Below are positions 1 through 9,037 of a stretch of DNA of 22,566 nucleotides, piece by piece. The translations under genes and the position numbers were made by a program. The notes beneath the pieces are model-generated. The model made no database searches. It was not told the DNA's origin and saw only the letters and a list, made by a program, of their open reading frames with translations. The stretch lies in assembly GCA_030826265.1 (NCBI GenBank), contig JAPJOH010000034.1, positions 1-22,566 of the forward strand, read 5' to 3'. Within the stretch, counting starts at the first letter, position 1, and each line of letters starts with the position of its first letter. The DNA is from Collinsella aerofaciens (lineage in GTDB: Bacteria > Actinomycetota > Coriobacteriia > Coriobacteriales > Coriobacteriaceae).

Positions 1-983
1 CCCTCCGAGCCCAAGCCAACCCCACGCCCGCCGCAATCTCCGCCACGTCACAAACCACCTACGTCCACTCCGCCACCGCAAGCCAAAACGGCGTCACCTT
101 CACCGTCTCGTGGAACGACGCCCCCGCGGGCACCGCGACGACCTTCCACGTAACCCAAGCCAACGGCTCGTCCCAGGCCAAGGCGCGCATGGACGTGCCC
201 ACCTATTGGGACGGCGGCAGCCATGAGAGCGTCTGCGACCCGTCGCGCGCGGCATGGGGCAGCTACTACAGCCTGGGCACCGCGGGCCACGACTTTACCT
301 TCGACTTCACGGCATCGGGCACGTACCGCATCTACTTCTACTTTATGGACAACGACAGAAACGACCCCCAAAACGACAAGGGGATCTACTACCTGCGTAC
401 CACGGCGGAGGTGACCGTAAACGACGCCGCCCGCCCAAGCGTCACGCAGATCGTCAACAACGCCGTGGCCCAGTGCAGGAAAGAGACGGACGGCTCGGAA
501 TACGACATGGCGCTGTGGCTCCACGACTGGACGCTCGACCAGCTGGAGTACGACCACAGCCTCAACTGGTGCTCGGCCGAAAGCGGCCTCACGCGCCACC
601 AGGGCACCTGCGAGAGCTACCAGCGCATCTACTCCAAGCTCCTTGACGCAGCGGGCATCGCCAACGGCCGCATCACCGGCAACGGCCACACCTGGAACGC
701 CGTAAAGATCGACGGCAAATGGCGCCAGATGGACCTAACCTGGGACGACACCAGCGACAACTGGTACGGAGACCTGGAGCAACACCTTGCCGTTGCGCGT
801 GCGGTCTACTCCAGTCCCCCCGTGCTCCTGCTCGATGAATGCACATCGGCCCACGACCCCAAGACCGAGCGAGAAATGCTGGGCCGCATGCGAAATCTCG
901 GCCGTACCGCCATCATCGTCACACATCGATCTGCTGCGTTGGAGGTTTGCGATCGGGTTATAGGCCTTGCATCTAAATGGTGA
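1..983 (+). pseudogene. Chimeric remnant: transglutaminase-like protein fused in frame to the end of an ABC-transporter ATPase
   Basis: The frame (codons beginning at position 3) is open from the window edge, so the 5' end is missing. The first part is Ser/Thr/Ala-rich and repeat-like, as in secreted surface proteins. It is followed by a transglutaminase-like core: Cys at 609-611 in GTCESYQRIYSKLLDAAGI, His at 687-689 in GHTWNAVKIDGKW, Asp at 732-734 in MDLTWDD. Near 774-790 the protein changes identity. The rest, LAVARAVYSSPPVLLLDE and onward, matches an ABC ATPase from just after the signature motif: Walker B at 822-839, a D-loop reading SAHD instead of SALD, and the H-loop His at 924-926. 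Walker A, the Q-loop and the LSGG motif are absent, so the ABC part cannot bind ATP alone. I infer that a deletion joined two unrelated genes. All three transglutaminase residues remain, but the domain end and any anchor are lost. Confidence 0.75.
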
Positions 984-1105
984 TCTGCCGAGCAGGCTCT
1001 GCTCCCCAACGCCATGCAACTTACTTCGGATCGGACTCTACACCACTTTCTCGGCACTATCGGCGCGATCGAAATCATAAGTCACATTAAAGCAGTGATT
1101 AACAC
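984..1105. other. Intergenic space between convergent genes; short GC-rich dyad
   Basis: No gene is visible. A 6-bp stem with a 3-nt loop lies at 990-1004 (GAGCAG / CTGCTC), just after the chimeric frame ends and 100 bp beyond the stop of the flippase gene. It has no T-run on either strand, so I do not call it a terminator for the capsule operon. Confidence 0.4.
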
Positions 1106-2515
1106 TTATTTCTTCAATGCGCAGGACCACTGCATGAGACCAGCTCTAATCAACGCAAAATAATGGGAAGAGAATTTACGCGCAAGGTATATAGGCCATT
1201 TCCAATTATTATATGCAAGCTGAGCGGCCCCATTACCAACCACAAGCGCCCAGACGCCCATGCCAGTAAAGGAAATTAAGACATACGACAATACAAAACC
1301 TGCAATAGCCGAAACTATATAAGCCGGGAGATAGGGGATTTCATTCGTACTGATAATGTAATTACAACACAATGAATGATGGTTCCAAACCGCAAGATAA
1401 ACAACCAAGGCGAAATAAAGAAGCCCGTCGGGGGAAAAACCTTTCTTAACTAGGAACAAGACTGGGAAGCCGACAAACCAGACACCGATCGTGCATACAA
1501 CAATTAAAATCCAATATAGAGACAGACTTTTTTCAATAATTTTTCGTGCAGTCTGAACTTCGCCACCAGCATAAGCAGATTGAAACATTGGAATAAAAGA
1601 TCGAACGTAGGCGCTGGCAAACCCGTAAATTGCACCGCCAACTTGAATAATTAATGAATACTGAGAGTTAACCTCCACACCAAGAAAATAGGAGCAGAGC
1701 AGCGAACTCAACTGAGTGGAAGCATAGCAGCAAAGTTGAACAACGCCGTCCCTCCACGCCAAATAAGCCACTGAAATAAACGTTTCTTTTATTTCAGAAA
1801 TAGAAACACCCGTACAAGCATCGTTTGCTTTTTTTATCGCCTCTGAGTGAACCTCCAGAAAGCGACCGCAAAAAAATCTCAGCACAATGTCATTAAACAG
1901 ATAACCGATGGCAGCGCCAATGATGCCAAAACCCATAAACAGCAAAAACGCAGAAACCACAAGCTGCCCAATGCGACCATAAGACTTTGCCCTGCTTTCA
2001 GCGGAAATATCCCCGAACCCTCTCAGGCAGGTCGTATAATGAAAAAAGAATAGATTAAAAAACACATCAAAACAAAAAATTAACCATGCGGTCCAACAAG
2101 AAAAGGGATCAATAGCACTTGAAATTGAAGAAATGTAGGCAGTTCCAACTGTAGCGGTAAGCATCAGGACAACGCAAGAAATTAACGCGTAAACAATCCG
2201 GGATGTTTTAATCAATTTGCCAAGCAGCTCATAGTCTACAGAATCACCAACTTGAGATGAATCGTAGCCGCTCTTGCTAATGCTACGCGCACCGCTAAGA
2301 CAATAGACAATATTTCTCGCAAAAGTTGGTGTAAAGCCAAATTCAAATAACAGCGTTAAATTCCCAATGGCAACAAAAGTGTACCAGAGACCAAGTTCGG
2401 CGTTAGATAAGTAAGCAAGCAGAAACGGAAGAAGAAGGAAGCTGCTCCCCATTGAAAGAACAGTGCTTACATAGTTCCATATAATGTCTGACTTGGTAGT
2501 ATTAATTTTTGCCAT
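1106..2515 (-). CDS. Wzx-like oligosaccharide-unit flippase (MOP superfamily)
   Basis: 469 residues, almost entirely hydrophobic segments with short polar loops, the pattern of a 12-14-helix polysaccharide flippase. The N-terminus (SDIIWNYVSTVLSMGSSFLL, then PFLLAYLSNAELGLWYTFVA) resembles the first helices of Wzx/RfbX proteins. In Wzy-dependent pathways these proteins move undecaprenyl-linked repeat units across the membrane. It is the last gene of the minus-strand capsule operon. Its ATG overlaps the stop of the polymerase gene as TAATG, which implies translational coupling. The sequence is A+T-rich compared with thrS or the oxidoreductase genes. The transported sugar unit cannot be read from the sequence. 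Confidence 0.85.
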   Translation of the reverse strand: MAKINTTKSDIIWNYVSTVLSMGSSFLLLPFLLAYLSNAELGLWYTFVAIGNLTLLFEFGFTPTFARNIVYCLSGARSISKSGYDSSQVGDSVDYELLGKLIKTSRIVYALISCVVLMLTATVGTAYISSISSAIDPFSCWTAWLIFCFDVFFNLFFFHYTTCLRGFGDISAESRAKSYGRIGQLVVSAFLLFMGFGIIGAAIGYLFNDIVLRFFCGRFLEVHSEAIKKANDACTGVSISEIKETFISVAYLAWRDGVVQLCCYASTQLSSLLCSYFLGVEVNSQYSLIIQVGGAIYGFASAYVRSFIPMFQSAYAGGEVQTARKIIEKSLSLYWILIVVCTIGVWFVGFPVLFLVKKGFSPDGLLYFALVVYLAVWNHHSLCCNYIISTNEIPYLPAYIVSAIAGFVLSYVLISFTGMGVWALVVGNGAAQLAYNNWKWPIYLARKFSSHYFALIRAGLMQWSCALKK

Positions 2516-3714
2516 TATTTAGCCATCTCCACAACATCCTTTGATGGCACCCTGGATTGACAGGGCCCCTTATCTGAAAAGGCGGGCAGCGCCATAAGCA
2601 TAAAGAAATTACATGCTGGATATAACATTCCGCATTCAACAAACCCCATTAGGGAATACAAGACCAAGCCCATGAATGTCACGTGGGCCGAAATACGCGC
2701 TTTATTTATCGCTACGCAATAGAAAGCAACAAACGCGGTAAATGGGATCAAACCGTATTGAATAAGTAGTCGACAATATGCATTGTCAAGCATGACTCTT
2801 GTTTGTATTAAATAACCACCCGTTGCAGACGGCAGCGAAACTATGGCCGTTAAGTCATTACCAAAAACAGTCAGAGGGTAGTTTTCAAAATAATAGGCGG
2901 AATAAAAAATCCGGTTGGTCATTAAATTATCAAGCTGAACAAGACATTTATTGGCACCATGGGACCACATAAAGGGCAGGGCTATACTAACAATCGCCAG
3001 AAAAAGCGGTAAAAAAGTAAATAGGGACCCATATGGTTTTGAACGGGGGCTTCTGAATGAAATAACCGAATACAAGGCCATTACGAAAATGCCTGCTGCA
3101 GAAGTTTTTGAATCAGCTACGAAAAAAGCAATTGCGAAACAGAAGATGCCCGCAAGACCGCTTCTGCCTTTCAGCTCAAAAATAGAAGCAGAATAAGCAA
3201 TAAACAAAAGCTGTCCAAAATTATTAGGATGGGCAAAACCCATCGAATTTCGTACAAAATTGCTACCGCGCGACATTAATACAGAAGGAATGGCACCGAC
3301 ACTATTGAGACCAACAACCATCAATAGCATAAAGACGGACGATACAAGAATAGACCTTGAGATGTAGTATTCAGGGACGTCTTCAGCGCAAAGGCAAAAC
3401 AGCGCCAACCAAATAATCTGAGGGGCTTTATTTGATTTCAGCGACCCGACGCAAATTAAAATCAGCAGCAATCCAACTAGCACTTTCACATGAGAAGTCT
3501 TTTGTAGTAAAAGCTTCAGCAGTAGAAACGCTAAGGCAAACAACTCAAGGACCAGCGAAAGCACCGCAAGAGAAATCCCAAACACATTGGTAGCATTTAC
3601 TGATCCAATATAATAGGAAACTGAAAATAAAGCCAAAGCAAAGCTGAACAGTACAGCCCCGGCATTTGCTCGTATAATCTCAGTCCATGTTCTTTCCACA
3701 TTAGTCAAATTCAA
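2515..3714 (-). CDS. Wzy-like O-antigen/capsule repeat-unit polymerase
   Basis: 399 residues with about ten to twelve predicted membrane segments and a large polar loop around residues 255-300 (SHGANKCLVQLDNLMTNRIF and after), as expected for the periplasm-facing loop of Wzy/O-antigen ligase-type proteins. These families share little sequence, so the call rests on topology, length and position between a GT2 gene and a Wzx gene. The start is TTG at 3714-3712, directly after the TAA of the upstream GT2 gene. No in-frame ATG lies before the first membrane helix, so the TTG is probably real and read by coupling. The gene is A+T-rich. Another multi-spanning membrane protein cannot be fully excluded. 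Confidence 0.75.
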   Translation of the reverse strand: MNLTNVERTWTEIIRANAGAVLFSFALALFSVSYYIGSVNATNVFGISLAVLSLVLELFALAFLLLKLLLQKTSHVKVLVGLLLILICVGSLKSNKAPQIIWLALFCLCAEDVPEYYISRSILVSSVFMLLMVVGLNSVGAIPSVLMSRGSNFVRNSMGFAHPNNFGQLLFIAYSASIFELKGRSGLAGIFCFAIAFFVADSKTSAAGIFVMALYSVISFRSPRSKPYGSLFTFLPLFLAIVSIALPFMWSHGANKCLVQLDNLMTNRIFYSAYYFENYPLTVFGNDLTAIVSLPSATGGYLIQTRVMLDNAYCRLLIQYGLIPFTAFVAFYCVAINKARISAHVTFMGLVLYSLMGFVECGMLYPACNFFMLMALPAFSDKGPCQSRVPSKDVVEMAK

Positions 3715-4779
3715 TTAACGTACCCCATAAACAAACTTAGTAAAGCCAATTGCAGCCATAACACGCCTCGCAAGAAGCAGACGGATCGTAATGCGATTTT
3801 TCACTTCAGAGATAAATCGACGTGAATAGCGATGAGAAGCAAAGCCTTCCATTAAATAGCTGAAATACGGCTGGCAGACCATATTAGAGACAGGCTTAAA
3901 AAGCTGATTCGATTTCAAACGTGCACAATTACGAATCAAAGATAAGACTTCCCTGACTGCAGATTGCTTATATAGTTCGCTTAAATCCGGATTCACGTGA
4001 CATAGCTCATATAGTTTTACCAGTAAATTATCAACACTCTCGATAGCCGAGATATCAGTATTTCTCGTTACTGAATCACTATTGTTGACATAGCAATAGA
4101 CCGCCGAGTCCACTACTTTTACACTTTCAGCCAGACGATAAGCATCTACCATAAACAACGCGTCTTCACCGAAACGAATGCCATCTTCAAATTTAAGAAA
4201 ACCATTCCGGAATAATGATTTCTTAAATATCTTTCCACAAACGCTTCGGAATACAACACCTTTAGTAAAGCTCGAAAACGGAACTTTATTAACATTATCC
4301 CAAAATGCAAGGCTAAGAGAGCATGCTGTTTTCCAGTCGATGCTTATAGCCTTGCCCGTATAATCGCCATGCTCATTCAGTAGAGCCCCGATAACCAAGC
4401 TACAGCCATCTGAGGATTCAAGCAACAGCCTAACTGCATTTATAGGCAGCATATCGTCAGCATCAACAAATGCCACCCAATCACCGGAGGCCTCATCGAT
4501 ACCCCTATTACGCGCCACGCATACACCACTATTGTTTTGACTAATCAGCTTAATCCGGTTGTCGCCCTCTGCAATAGCCATAACTAGCTCAGCGCCACGA
4601 TCTGTCGACCCATCATCAACAATAATTATTTCAATGTTGCTCACACTCTGACGCTGAAGACTATTTAATGTCTTTTGAATCGTTTTTTCAGCGTTATACA
4701 TCGGCACAATCACGCTCACGAGAGGATTGTCGACCAAGGAAGATTGACAGCAATTTACCTGCTTGCTTGTTGACGTCAT
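3715..4779 (-). CDS. GT2-family (GT-A fold) glycosyltransferase
   Basis: 354 residues. The N-terminal catalytic domain shows the usual GT2 blocks: VSVIVPMYNAEKTIQKTLNS (residues ~20-40), IIIVDDGSTDRG (~52-63), ARNRGIDEASGDW (~90-102) and the metal/nucleotide-binding VAFVDADDML. The C-terminal third is a polar helical region without membrane segments, so this is probably a cytosolic or peripheral enzyme adding one sugar to the lipid-linked repeat unit. Donor and acceptor cannot be deduced. Its ATG overlaps the stop of the upstream GT4 gene by four bases (ATGA), placing translation under that gene's control. A nine-G run 10 bp upstream of this ATG, inside the GT4 gene, would join the two proteins in one frame if it gained one G. 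Confidence 0.85.
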   Translation of the reverse strand: MTSTSKQVNCCQSSLVDNPLVSVIVPMYNAEKTIQKTLNSLQRQSVSNIEIIIVDDGSTDRGAELVMAIAEGDNRIKLISQNNSGVCVARNRGIDEASGDWVAFVDADDMLPINAVRLLLESSDGCSLVIGALLNEHGDYTGKAISIDWKTACSLSLAFWDNVNKVPFSSFTKGVVFRSVCGKIFKKSLFRNGFLKFEDGIRFGEDALFMVDAYRLAESVKVVDSAVYCYVNNSDSVTRNTDISAIESVDNLLVKLYELCHVNPDLSELYKQSAVREVLSLIRNCARLKSNQLFKPVSNMVCQPYFSYLMEGFASHRYSRRFISEVKNRITIRLLLARRVMAAIGFTKFVYGVR

Positions 4780-5813
4780 AAACAGACGCCCCCCCCCGCA
4801 AGCTTATTTGGACGACCCATAGAAATAATTGCGTCAATCCATTCGGCAACATTAAAGGAGCACTTTAAAAATTTATCAGAAATATCAGCCGCATCTGGAA
4901 CGCCAAATGAACAGACACAAGGTAATCCGTTAAGCTGGGCTTCAATTGCGGCAACACCAAGCCCCTCAAACGTAGATGGAAATACAAAACAGTCAAATGA
5001 AGACAGAATGTCTTTAATATCTTTTCTTTCGCCTGCAAACAAGACACTAGATGAGATACCCAGCTTAGCCGCAGATTCCTGAAGACTCTTGTGTAGGGGG
5101 CCATCGCCAACAATCATTAATTTACAGTTGGATTTAACTGTTAGCAGTTCCTTCATTATCTTTAAAAGAAAAATATGATTCTTTTGACTAGTCAAACGTC
5201 CAACAGTACCAATAAGAAAATCTTTTGACGAAAGGCCGAACTCTTCCCTAATTACTACCCTGCTGACAGGATCGTACTCCATGTCATTAAAATTTAAGGC
5301 ATTTGGAAGCACCTGAAAATTATCGCCCCAGAAGAATGAACCCGCTTCTTTTGAACACGCAAGCCTAACATTAGAATTACGTAACGCCGCACGACGATTA
5401 AAACGGCTTATAACTTGAGTCGGCAAACCGCCCAAAAAACGAGAATTGTGAGAATGAGCAATGCGGACAGAGACATTCGCCCGTTGAGCTGCTCGCAAGA
5501 CATCCGCATATAAAAGATGATTAAAGTTACACCAAACCGCCTGGTAACGATTTGGTTCATCTTGAAATAGATGGTCTAGATACTCAAAGCGCTTAATGGG
5601 CCTATCAATATCCGGGCAAATGTGGATTTCGGAGTTCATCTCATGAACGAATGCAACATCTGATAAATCAGACGTTGCAAGAAATTCAAACGTAGCATAT
5701 GAGCTAAGGGCCTTTATATACCTACCAACAACGATTTCGGTTCCACCCAGCCCATTTGAAAGGCCAGATACTAAAACCCTAGGCTTATTGTGGTCTAAGG
5801 CAGACGAAACCAT
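4776..5813 (-). CDS. GT4-family (GT-B fold) glycosyltransferase with shortened C-terminus
   Basis: 345 residues. The N-terminal GT-B domain starts PRVLVSGLSNGLGGTEIVVG and includes VRIAHSHNSR. The C-terminal domain has IGTVGRLTSQKNHIFLLKI, LMIVGDGPLHKSL and the EX7E-type motif in PSTFEGLGVAAIEAQLNGLP. The protein ends abruptly, WIDAIISMGRPNKLAGGGVCL, where the other GT4 in this window continues for about 22 more residues to its closing helix (INAAARVLLDCYMTYL). The last codons contain a run of nine G (4789-4797 on the plus strand). Eight or ten G would change the end of the protein; ten would read straight into the GT2. The ATG start overlaps the GT32 stop as TAATG. Whether the short form is active is not known. 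Confidence 0.8.
   Translation of the reverse strand: MVSSALDHNKPRVLVSGLSNGLGGTEIVVGRYIKALSSYATFEFLATSDLSDVAFVHEMNSEIHICPDIDRPIKRFEYLDHLFQDEPNRYQAVWCNFNHLLYADVLRAAQRANVSVRIAHSHNSRFLGGLPTQVISRFNRRAALRNSNVRLACSKEAGSFFWGDNFQVLPNALNFNDMEYDPVSRVVIREEFGLSSKDFLIGTVGRLTSQKNHIFLLKIMKELLTVKSNCKLMIVGDGPLHKSLQESAAKLGISSSVLFAGERKDIKDILSSFDCFVFPSTFEGLGVAAIEAQLNGLPCVCSFGVPDAADISDKFLKCSFNVAEWIDAIISMGRPNKLAGGGVCL
4789..4797 (-). repeat. Poly-G tract (9 G on the coding strand), candidate phase-variation tract
   Basis: Nine C on the plus strand make codons GCG GGG GGG GGC at the end of the GT4 gene. I translated the alternatives. Nine G gives GGGVCL and a stop overlapping the GT2 ATG. Ten G gives a continuous GT4-GT2 frame through that ATG. 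Eight G shifts to a third frame that ends about 80 bp later. Runs of this length are prone to slipped-strand mispairing. Confidence 0.6.
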
Positions 5814-6565
5814 TAAAAAGCCTTCCTTCCAAATCTAAGTACCGATAGAACAGAGGAGATGAACCAAGACAGCTTGGGTCCAATTACTGGCGCAAGCTTT
5901 TTCCGCATTTCAACACGGAACTTCTTAGCGGGTGACAACCAGGTGCCTGAATAATGGTGAATAGAATATGTATCATCAGTAATTTCAAACTTGCCACTAT
6001 GACTGTCTAGGGGATCAAAATAAGTAGCAGGGTATGCAGTGAAACCATTTAACTGCTGAAATGAACCATCTCTCTTAAGAGCACAACTCACTTCCAGGTA
6101 ATCAGTTAGCACCCTCGGAGAGGTATCCATAGAGTTGCGGCCTTTTCGCATCTCAAATCTCATAGATTCATATAATTTTGCGACATCGCTCATGACATGG
6201 CTTCCGGCCTCAGAACCCATGATGAGGCCGGGATTCAAGAAGAAATTATTCTTCATGAATCCCGCAAAAGCCTCATTATCTAAAAGCTCGTCCAGAGGCT
6301 TCAGGACTTCGACATCTGTATCGAGAAGGATTCCACCCTCTGAATACAGTATTCTGTAGCGCGCATAATCGCTGACAAACGCCCATTTTTTTGAGGCATA
6401 TGCCTCACGACAAAATTCACATTGATTTATATCGAAATTGCTTTCGTCCCATCTACGAATTTCCCAATCAGGCATGATCTTCGACCAAGACTCAATGCAT
6501 TTTCTTTCAAGTTCAGGAAGCTCACTTCCACCGAACCAGATGTAGTGCAGAACTTTAGGAATCAT
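5813..6565 (-). CDS. GT32-family capsular glycosyltransferase (DXD motif)
   Basis: 250 residues from ATG at 6565. The open frame extends upstream to a TTG at 6583, but MIPKVLHYIWFGGSELPELE is the standard beginning of this family, and GAAAGGGA lies 4-5 bases before this ATG. The family core follows: WAFVSDYARYRILYSEGGIL, then LDTDVEV with the DXD motif that binds the metal and nucleotide-sugar. Toward the end is SIHHYSGTWL, also typical of the Gly_transf_sug/GT32 (OCH1-like) group. It is probably a soluble or peripheral enzyme adding one residue of the repeat unit. It lies 22 bp after the FrhB-like gene and couples to the GT4 gene through TAATG. Confidence 0.85.
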   Translation of the reverse strand: MIPKVLHYIWFGGSELPELERKCIESWSKIMPDWEIRRWDESNFDINQCEFCREAYASKKWAFVSDYARYRILYSEGGILLDTDVEVLKPLDELLDNEAFAGFMKNNFFLNPGLIMGSEAGSHVMSDVAKLYESMRFEMRKGRNSMDTSPRVLTDYLEVSCALKRDGSFQQLNGFTAYPATYFDPLDSHSGKFEITDDTYSIHHYSGTWLSPAKKFRVEMRKKLAPVIGPKLSWFISSVLSVLRFGRKAF

Positions 6566-6587
6566 CAATTCCCTTTCGAACAATAGG

Positions 6588-7832
6588 CTACTTCTTGATG
6601 ATTTTTTTAACCAGACGCTTCATCGGGTCATAAATTCCAAGCTTTTCGCATGTATGCCTAGCAAAGCGCTCGGCTTTTACTTTTCCGGAATCGGGGAACC
6701 ACTTATTCATAAGCTCCTCACCATCCAGATTCGCCACATCAGCCATGAATTCATCGCGACGCGGATTCAGCTTCACGGACTTAGTAAGTTCACGAACACC
6801 TTCTACTGCAGCCTCAACATCAATCTCCTTCATACGGGCATAGCTTGAGGCTCGATCAAGCAATTCTTGTCCCTCATCGCTTTGGATGAGAACTCGAGTG
6901 ACGCCCCGATTGTCGTCGAACTCTTTCGAGAGTCGATAAACATCGAAGAAATCCCAGCAAGTCAAATCAGTAACGCGATAACGCTTTTTAAACGGGCATT
7001 CGTAACAAATGGGTCGATCTGAAAGATCAGCAAAAAAGGCCCTTAGGTAAGGATCTGTTTCGACACCTTCACTGTACAGCCGTTCACCATACAGAGTCTC
7101 GCCTTCGAGCTCGCACATATTTGAATAGCGATAGCCAAACCGTGATTTATCTCTAAAAAGAACGGTCTCACCTTTTACGCCAACCTTTGCGTCAAGCCAT
7201 TCGACCTGCCGCGCGAACACAGCGCGAGCGGGGTTCGCGCGGCAGACGAAGTCTGCCACGCGTAAATTTGCCGGCTTGCCGCCCAAAAATCGAAGCAGGC
7301 CTTCGCATTGACAAGGGGTACCAATAAAGAGAACTTCACGTCCAGTTTTTAGTTGTTGTTTGACCTCGGGATACGCAGGGCCAACAACGCTCTGAACATA
7401 TTTACTGTTGCGGAAGCGCCAAAGTTCATCAACGCTTTCCACAGAAAAATGTCCGACCTTAAGTCGCCCAGGGGCTCCTTCGGCTCGCACAAGCTGTTCA
7501 CCGCGCAAATAACCTGCACCAAACACAATACCGCCGTTGGCAATCACGGCCTGAGCAAGGGCAGTGAAGGCTCCACCAGAAGTGCTTTCAGCAAGAACCT
7601 TTTGATCATTATGCTGGACTAGAAAGGCTCGTTGGGACTTAGGCTCGTCCTTATCAACATTAAGCACTGGGCAAGCCTTTTCGCATAATCCGCAATCAAT
7701 ACACTGGTCAGCATTGACTACGGGGTACTCGCAGCCCTCGGCGTCATATTCCATTGATATGCACTGCTTGGGACATTTTTGAGCACAGGCAGCGCAACCG
7801 CAGCATTTACTTTTGTCCGTGATGGAGATCAT
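6588..7832 (-). CDS. FrhB-like (coenzyme F420 hydrogenase/dehydrogenase beta-subunit family) iron-sulfur protein
   Basis: 414 residues. Two 4Fe-4S ferredoxin motifs lie at the N-terminus: CxxCxxCxxxCP at C10-C13-C16-C20, and CIDCGLCEKACP at about residues 43-54. FrhB_N/FrhB_C-type blocks follow: AESTSGGAFTALAQAVIANG, then VLFIGTPCQCEGLLRFLGGK, and a later Cys-containing segment RPICYECPFKKRYRVTDLTC. Proteins of this family, without F420 hydrogenase partners, recur beside polysaccharide pyruvyl transferases in capsule clusters of anaerobes, as here, where the stop of the pyruvyl-transferase gene is 9 bp upstream. The likely role is electron transfer to, or redox chemistry on, a sugar or its pyruvyl substituent, but the reaction is unknown to me. 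The ATG at 7832 has AGGGA five bases before it. Confidence 0.85.
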   Translation of the reverse strand: MISITDKSKCCGCAACAQKCPKQCISMEYDAEGCEYPVVNADQCIDCGLCEKACPVLNVDKDEPKSQRAFLVQHNDQKVLAESTSGGAFTALAQAVIANGGIVFGAGYLRGEQLVRAEGAPGRLKVGHFSVESVDELWRFRNSKYVQSVVGPAYPEVKQQLKTGREVLFIGTPCQCEGLLRFLGGKPANLRVADFVCRANPARAVFARQVEWLDAKVGVKGETVLFRDKSRFGYRYSNMCELEGETLYGERLYSEGVETDPYLRAFFADLSDRPICYECPFKKRYRVTDLTCWDFFDVYRLSKEFDDNRGVTRVLIQSDEGQELLDRASSYARMKEIDVEAAVEGVRELTKSVKLNPRRDEFMADVANLDGEELMNKWFPDSGKVKAERFARHTCEKLGIYDPMKRLVKKIIKK

Positions 7833-7840
7833 ACTGTTCC

Positions 7841-9028
7841 CTACAACTCAAGAGCTGATTTAAGCCAATTGGCCGATTCATTCCTATACACATTAAGTCG
7901 TTGACGTACTGACACAAAGTCGATTTCATTTGCCATTGCGGCACGGAAAGCATCCTTCGATTCGCAAATACGATCGGAGTTTCCAAGGACACGCAACAAT
8001 GTATCAATACGTGAGTTCGTAGACTGAGCACCCATATTCTCGTGGCGACGGAACGAGAAGAAGGGTACCTCAAAAATATTTGAGAAAACGCTTCCGTGGA
8101 AAGAGTCAGTACAGACATACGAAGCATGGGCAATCAAGTTGACCCACTCAGCCGGACCGGCTTCCCAAGGATAATAATCCGCGTAATCGTCATCAGCCTT
8201 AACATATTCATCGGGATGAGCAATGGCGACGATCTTCAAATTATGCTGCTTGGCAAGCTCTTGGGCACATTCACGATTCCATGCATTCTTACCCATGAAA
8301 TAGCAGAAAACATAGGGCTCGTCAGGAACGTCAATCGAAGAGGAACAAGCAAGGCTTGCCCACCGATCTCTAGCTAGCAGCATCGTAGGGTCGCATACAA
8401 CAGAGCATCGGACGCCCGTAGCTTTCTCTACCAAATCCGCTCCCGTATCCTCGCGAACAGAAATGGCCGAAAAATCGGAAAGAAAATCTTTTGTTTTACG
8501 AAGATATTTTTCAGAAAGGGAAGATACTCCAAAACTAGTGGAATAAGACACCTTGCGGACAGGAGGCTGCACGAAAGATAGTGTAAAGTACCTACCAGCA
8601 ATGTTAACAGGCAGCCAAAGCTGATCGCTGCCAACAACAACGCTGTCATAATCAGCCACAAGCGCCCCAAGTTCTTCAAACGAAGCGGCTTGAGGAGTAA
8701 AACTAAAATGTGTTGACTCGAAAGATGAAAATGCACTTTTCCTCTTTGCCATTTTCTTTCCAAAGTCAGCATCAAGCTTCTGCTTGATGCGATGCTTTAC
8801 AAAACCCAGCTTTGCACGATAAAGATCTACATCAAATAGATGCTCAAGATAGTAATCATTGCGTCCTTCAGAAATAGCATGACCCAGGCCACGTTTATCA
8901 ATAGTATTGACTTCAACTCCCAGCTCCTCAAGGGCACGCTGGGTCGCGTACGCCTGAAGAACGCTGCCAAAGTTGATTTTGTCATGACACGACGCGACTG
9001 CGACTCGCTTAGAACATGTAATAGTCAA
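7841..9028 (-). CDS. Polysaccharide pyruvyl transferase family protein (WcaK/CsaB-like)
   Basis: 395 residues. The N-terminus (VAVASCHDKINFGSVLQAYA) and the central VVVGSDQLWLPVNIAGRYF are characteristic of the polysaccharide pyruvyl transferase family. Later blocks are YVFCYFMGKNAWNRECAQEL, a GT-B-like segment around LKIVAIAHP, and YVCTDSFHGSVFSNIFEVPF with the conserved Ser-Phe-His-Gly. The expected reaction is ketal transfer of pyruvate from phosphoenolpyruvate to a hexose, adding negative charge to the polymer. The start is TTG at 9028-9026 with AAGGGGA upstream; no nearby ATG fits the family N-terminus. It is followed closely by the FrhB-like gene. Confidence 0.85.
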   Translation of the reverse strand: MTITCSKRVAVASCHDKINFGSVLQAYATQRALEELGVEVNTIDKRGLGHAISEGRNDYYLEHLFDVDLYRAKLGFVKHRIKQKLDADFGKKMAKRKSAFSSFESTHFSFTPQAASFEELGALVADYDSVVVGSDQLWLPVNIAGRYFTLSFVQPPVRKVSYSTSFGVSSLSEKYLRKTKDFLSDFSAISVREDTGADLVEKATGVRCSVVCDPTMLLARDRWASLACSSSIDVPDEPYVFCYFMGKNAWNRECAQELAKQHNLKIVAIAHPDEYVKADDDYADYYPWEAGPAEWVNLIAHASYVCTDSFHGSVFSNIFEVPFFSFRRHENMGAQSTNSRIDTLLRVLGNSDRICESKDAFRAAMANEIDFVSVRQRLNVYRNESANWLKSALEL

Positions 9029-9037
9029 GCTATCCCC

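Noticed and set aside
48..689. 213-aa minus-strand frame
   Set aside because: Antisense to the transglutaminase domain, whose catalytic triad is intact.
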